In this document: piece by piece, positions 6,326-6,777 of the stretch
How the letters are laid out: each line of letters begins with the position of its first letter
Numbering within the stretch: position 1 is the stretch's first letter
Assembly (NCBI GenBank): GCA_947505055.1
Contig: CANNLO010000264.1
Coordinates: 1-6,777 of the forward strand
Reading direction: 5' to 3'
DNA length: 6,777 bases
Source: Methylococcaceae bacterium
Lineage (GTDB): Bacteria; Pseudomonadota; Gammaproteobacteria; Methylococcales; Methylomonadaceae
The notes under the pieces: generated by a model
What the model was told of the DNA's origin: nothing
The model's input: the letters and a program-made list of their open reading frames with translations, nothing else
The model's database searches: none
Position numbers and translations under genes: made by a program

Positions 6326-6556
6326 ATGCAATATGTAACGAGTTTCGAACGTTTTGGAATTGCCAAAGTCCGGCAAGAAGGATTGCAAGAAGGCGAGTCC
6401 GAAATGCTTGGCTTAATGCTCAAGCATCGTTTTGGCGATTTATCTGATACAGTCGCCAACAGATTAAAACACGCTAGAGAAGATCAACTTAAAGAGTGGT
6501 TGATTAAAGCCATCTCAGCGTCAACTTTAGATGCCGTTTTTGATGATATGACCTAA
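6326..6556 (+). pseudogene. C-terminal remnant (DUF4351) of the same nuclease-like protein
   Basis: The 76 codons encode MQYVTSFERFGIAKVRQEGL, the linker that precedes the C-terminal domain in this family (usually MxYVTSxERxG followed by QxG repeats). It continues as a DUF4351 domain with LGLMLKHRFGDLSDTVANRL and LKEWLIKAISASTLDAVF. Both fit the C-terminus of the family whose N-terminus lies at 6092-6214, and the order and strand are right. About 200 central residues, including the PD-(D/E)XK core, are missing (estimated from my knowledge of family length). Just upstream, 6308-6325 reads Leu-Asp-Asp-Asn-stop-Lys in frame. A single C-to-T change (CAA to TAA) would explain the stop at 6320-6322, so the open reading from 6326 need not be a real start. 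The stop TAA (6554-6556) directly abuts unit 4. Confidence 0.75.
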
Positions 6557-6646
6557 GCGTGACGGGGTTTGCAACCCCGTTACTTACGTTTTAAACAATC
6601 CCAAAATATTTAAACGTTTCGATCGGGGTTGCAAACCCCGATCGGC
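6557..6646 (+). repeat. Paired-palindrome (REPIN/BIME-like) element, unit 4
   Basis: B half at 6557-6591 has one change (TACTTACG) and A half at 6612-6646 has two changes in its outer flank (ATCGGC instead of ACCAGC). Both hairpin cores are intact. The 20-bp spacer at 6592-6611 matches unit 3 apart from one substitution and one missing A. The element starts at the base after the stop codon of the DUF4351 remnant. Confidence 0.85.
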
Positions 6647-6777
6647 AGTGTATTCACCCAGCTACCAAGATCAAAGCCCATGCCGTCAAAGCGTATTTCA
6701 TCGGACCTCAATACGGGGACTTATTACCTCACTCTAACCATCCAACGTTGGTATTATTTATTTGACAGGCATAATCG

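Noticed and set aside
6742..6751. Ten-base perfect palindrome CCAACGTTGG followed by AT-rich sequence
   Set aside because: It is too short, with no loop, to be called a terminator or operator, and a palindrome of this length is easily found by chance.
6762..6767. Perfect -35 box TTGACA on the plus strand
   Set aside because: Only ten bases follow before the window ends, so no -10 can be checked and a promoter cannot be claimed.

Overview
The window looks like a chromosomal piece of a Gram-negative gammaproteobacterium. The evidence is the inner-membrane ExbB/ExbD/TonB-type machinery, an outer-membrane porin ending in Phe, classical signal peptides and many short palindromic interspersed repeats. 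My impression is a methanotroph-like gammaproteobacterium (Methylococcales), but that rests on general resemblance only and is held with low confidence.

The core, about 188-5740, is one minus-strand operon of five genes with a plausible extended -10 promoter near 5707-5735. In transcription order the genes are: (1) a 600-aa ExbB/TolQ-type proton-channel subunit with a large exported N-terminal region (DUF2341 plus LamG-like domain); (2) ExbD; (3) a TonB-like transducer with a polyproline/acidic spacer; (4) a 574-aa Porin_5-type outer-membrane protein with a helical periplasmic N-terminal extension; (5) an exported coiled-coil protein. The inferred reading is a dedicated TonB-type energy-transduction module. 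Its motor subunit carries its own periplasmic sensing or binding domain, and its outer-membrane partner is a porin rather than a standard TonB-dependent receptor. Two unrelated hairpin repeats (2647-2676 and 3804-3826) sit in the intergenic gaps of the operon.

Both edges of the operon are colonised by one family of paired palindromes: a half element at 8-42 and full units at 83-172, 5826-5945, 6216-6306 and 6557-6646. Each full unit is two inverted 35-bp halves. Each half has the same 17-bp hairpin core, and an ACGTTT box faces the spacer. The layout resembles REPIN/BIME-type REP doublets or a very small MITE. All full units have the same orientation.

On the right, the plus strand carries the two ends of one DUF4351-type PD-(D/E)XK nuclease-like gene (Rpn / 'putative transposase' type): an N-terminal piece from 6092 and a C-terminal piece at 6326-6556. 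The central catalytic part is missing and a palindrome doublet sits exactly at the junction. A second, closely related doublet directly abuts the stop codon of the C-terminal piece. The last 131 bases (6647-6777) contain no gene I can support.
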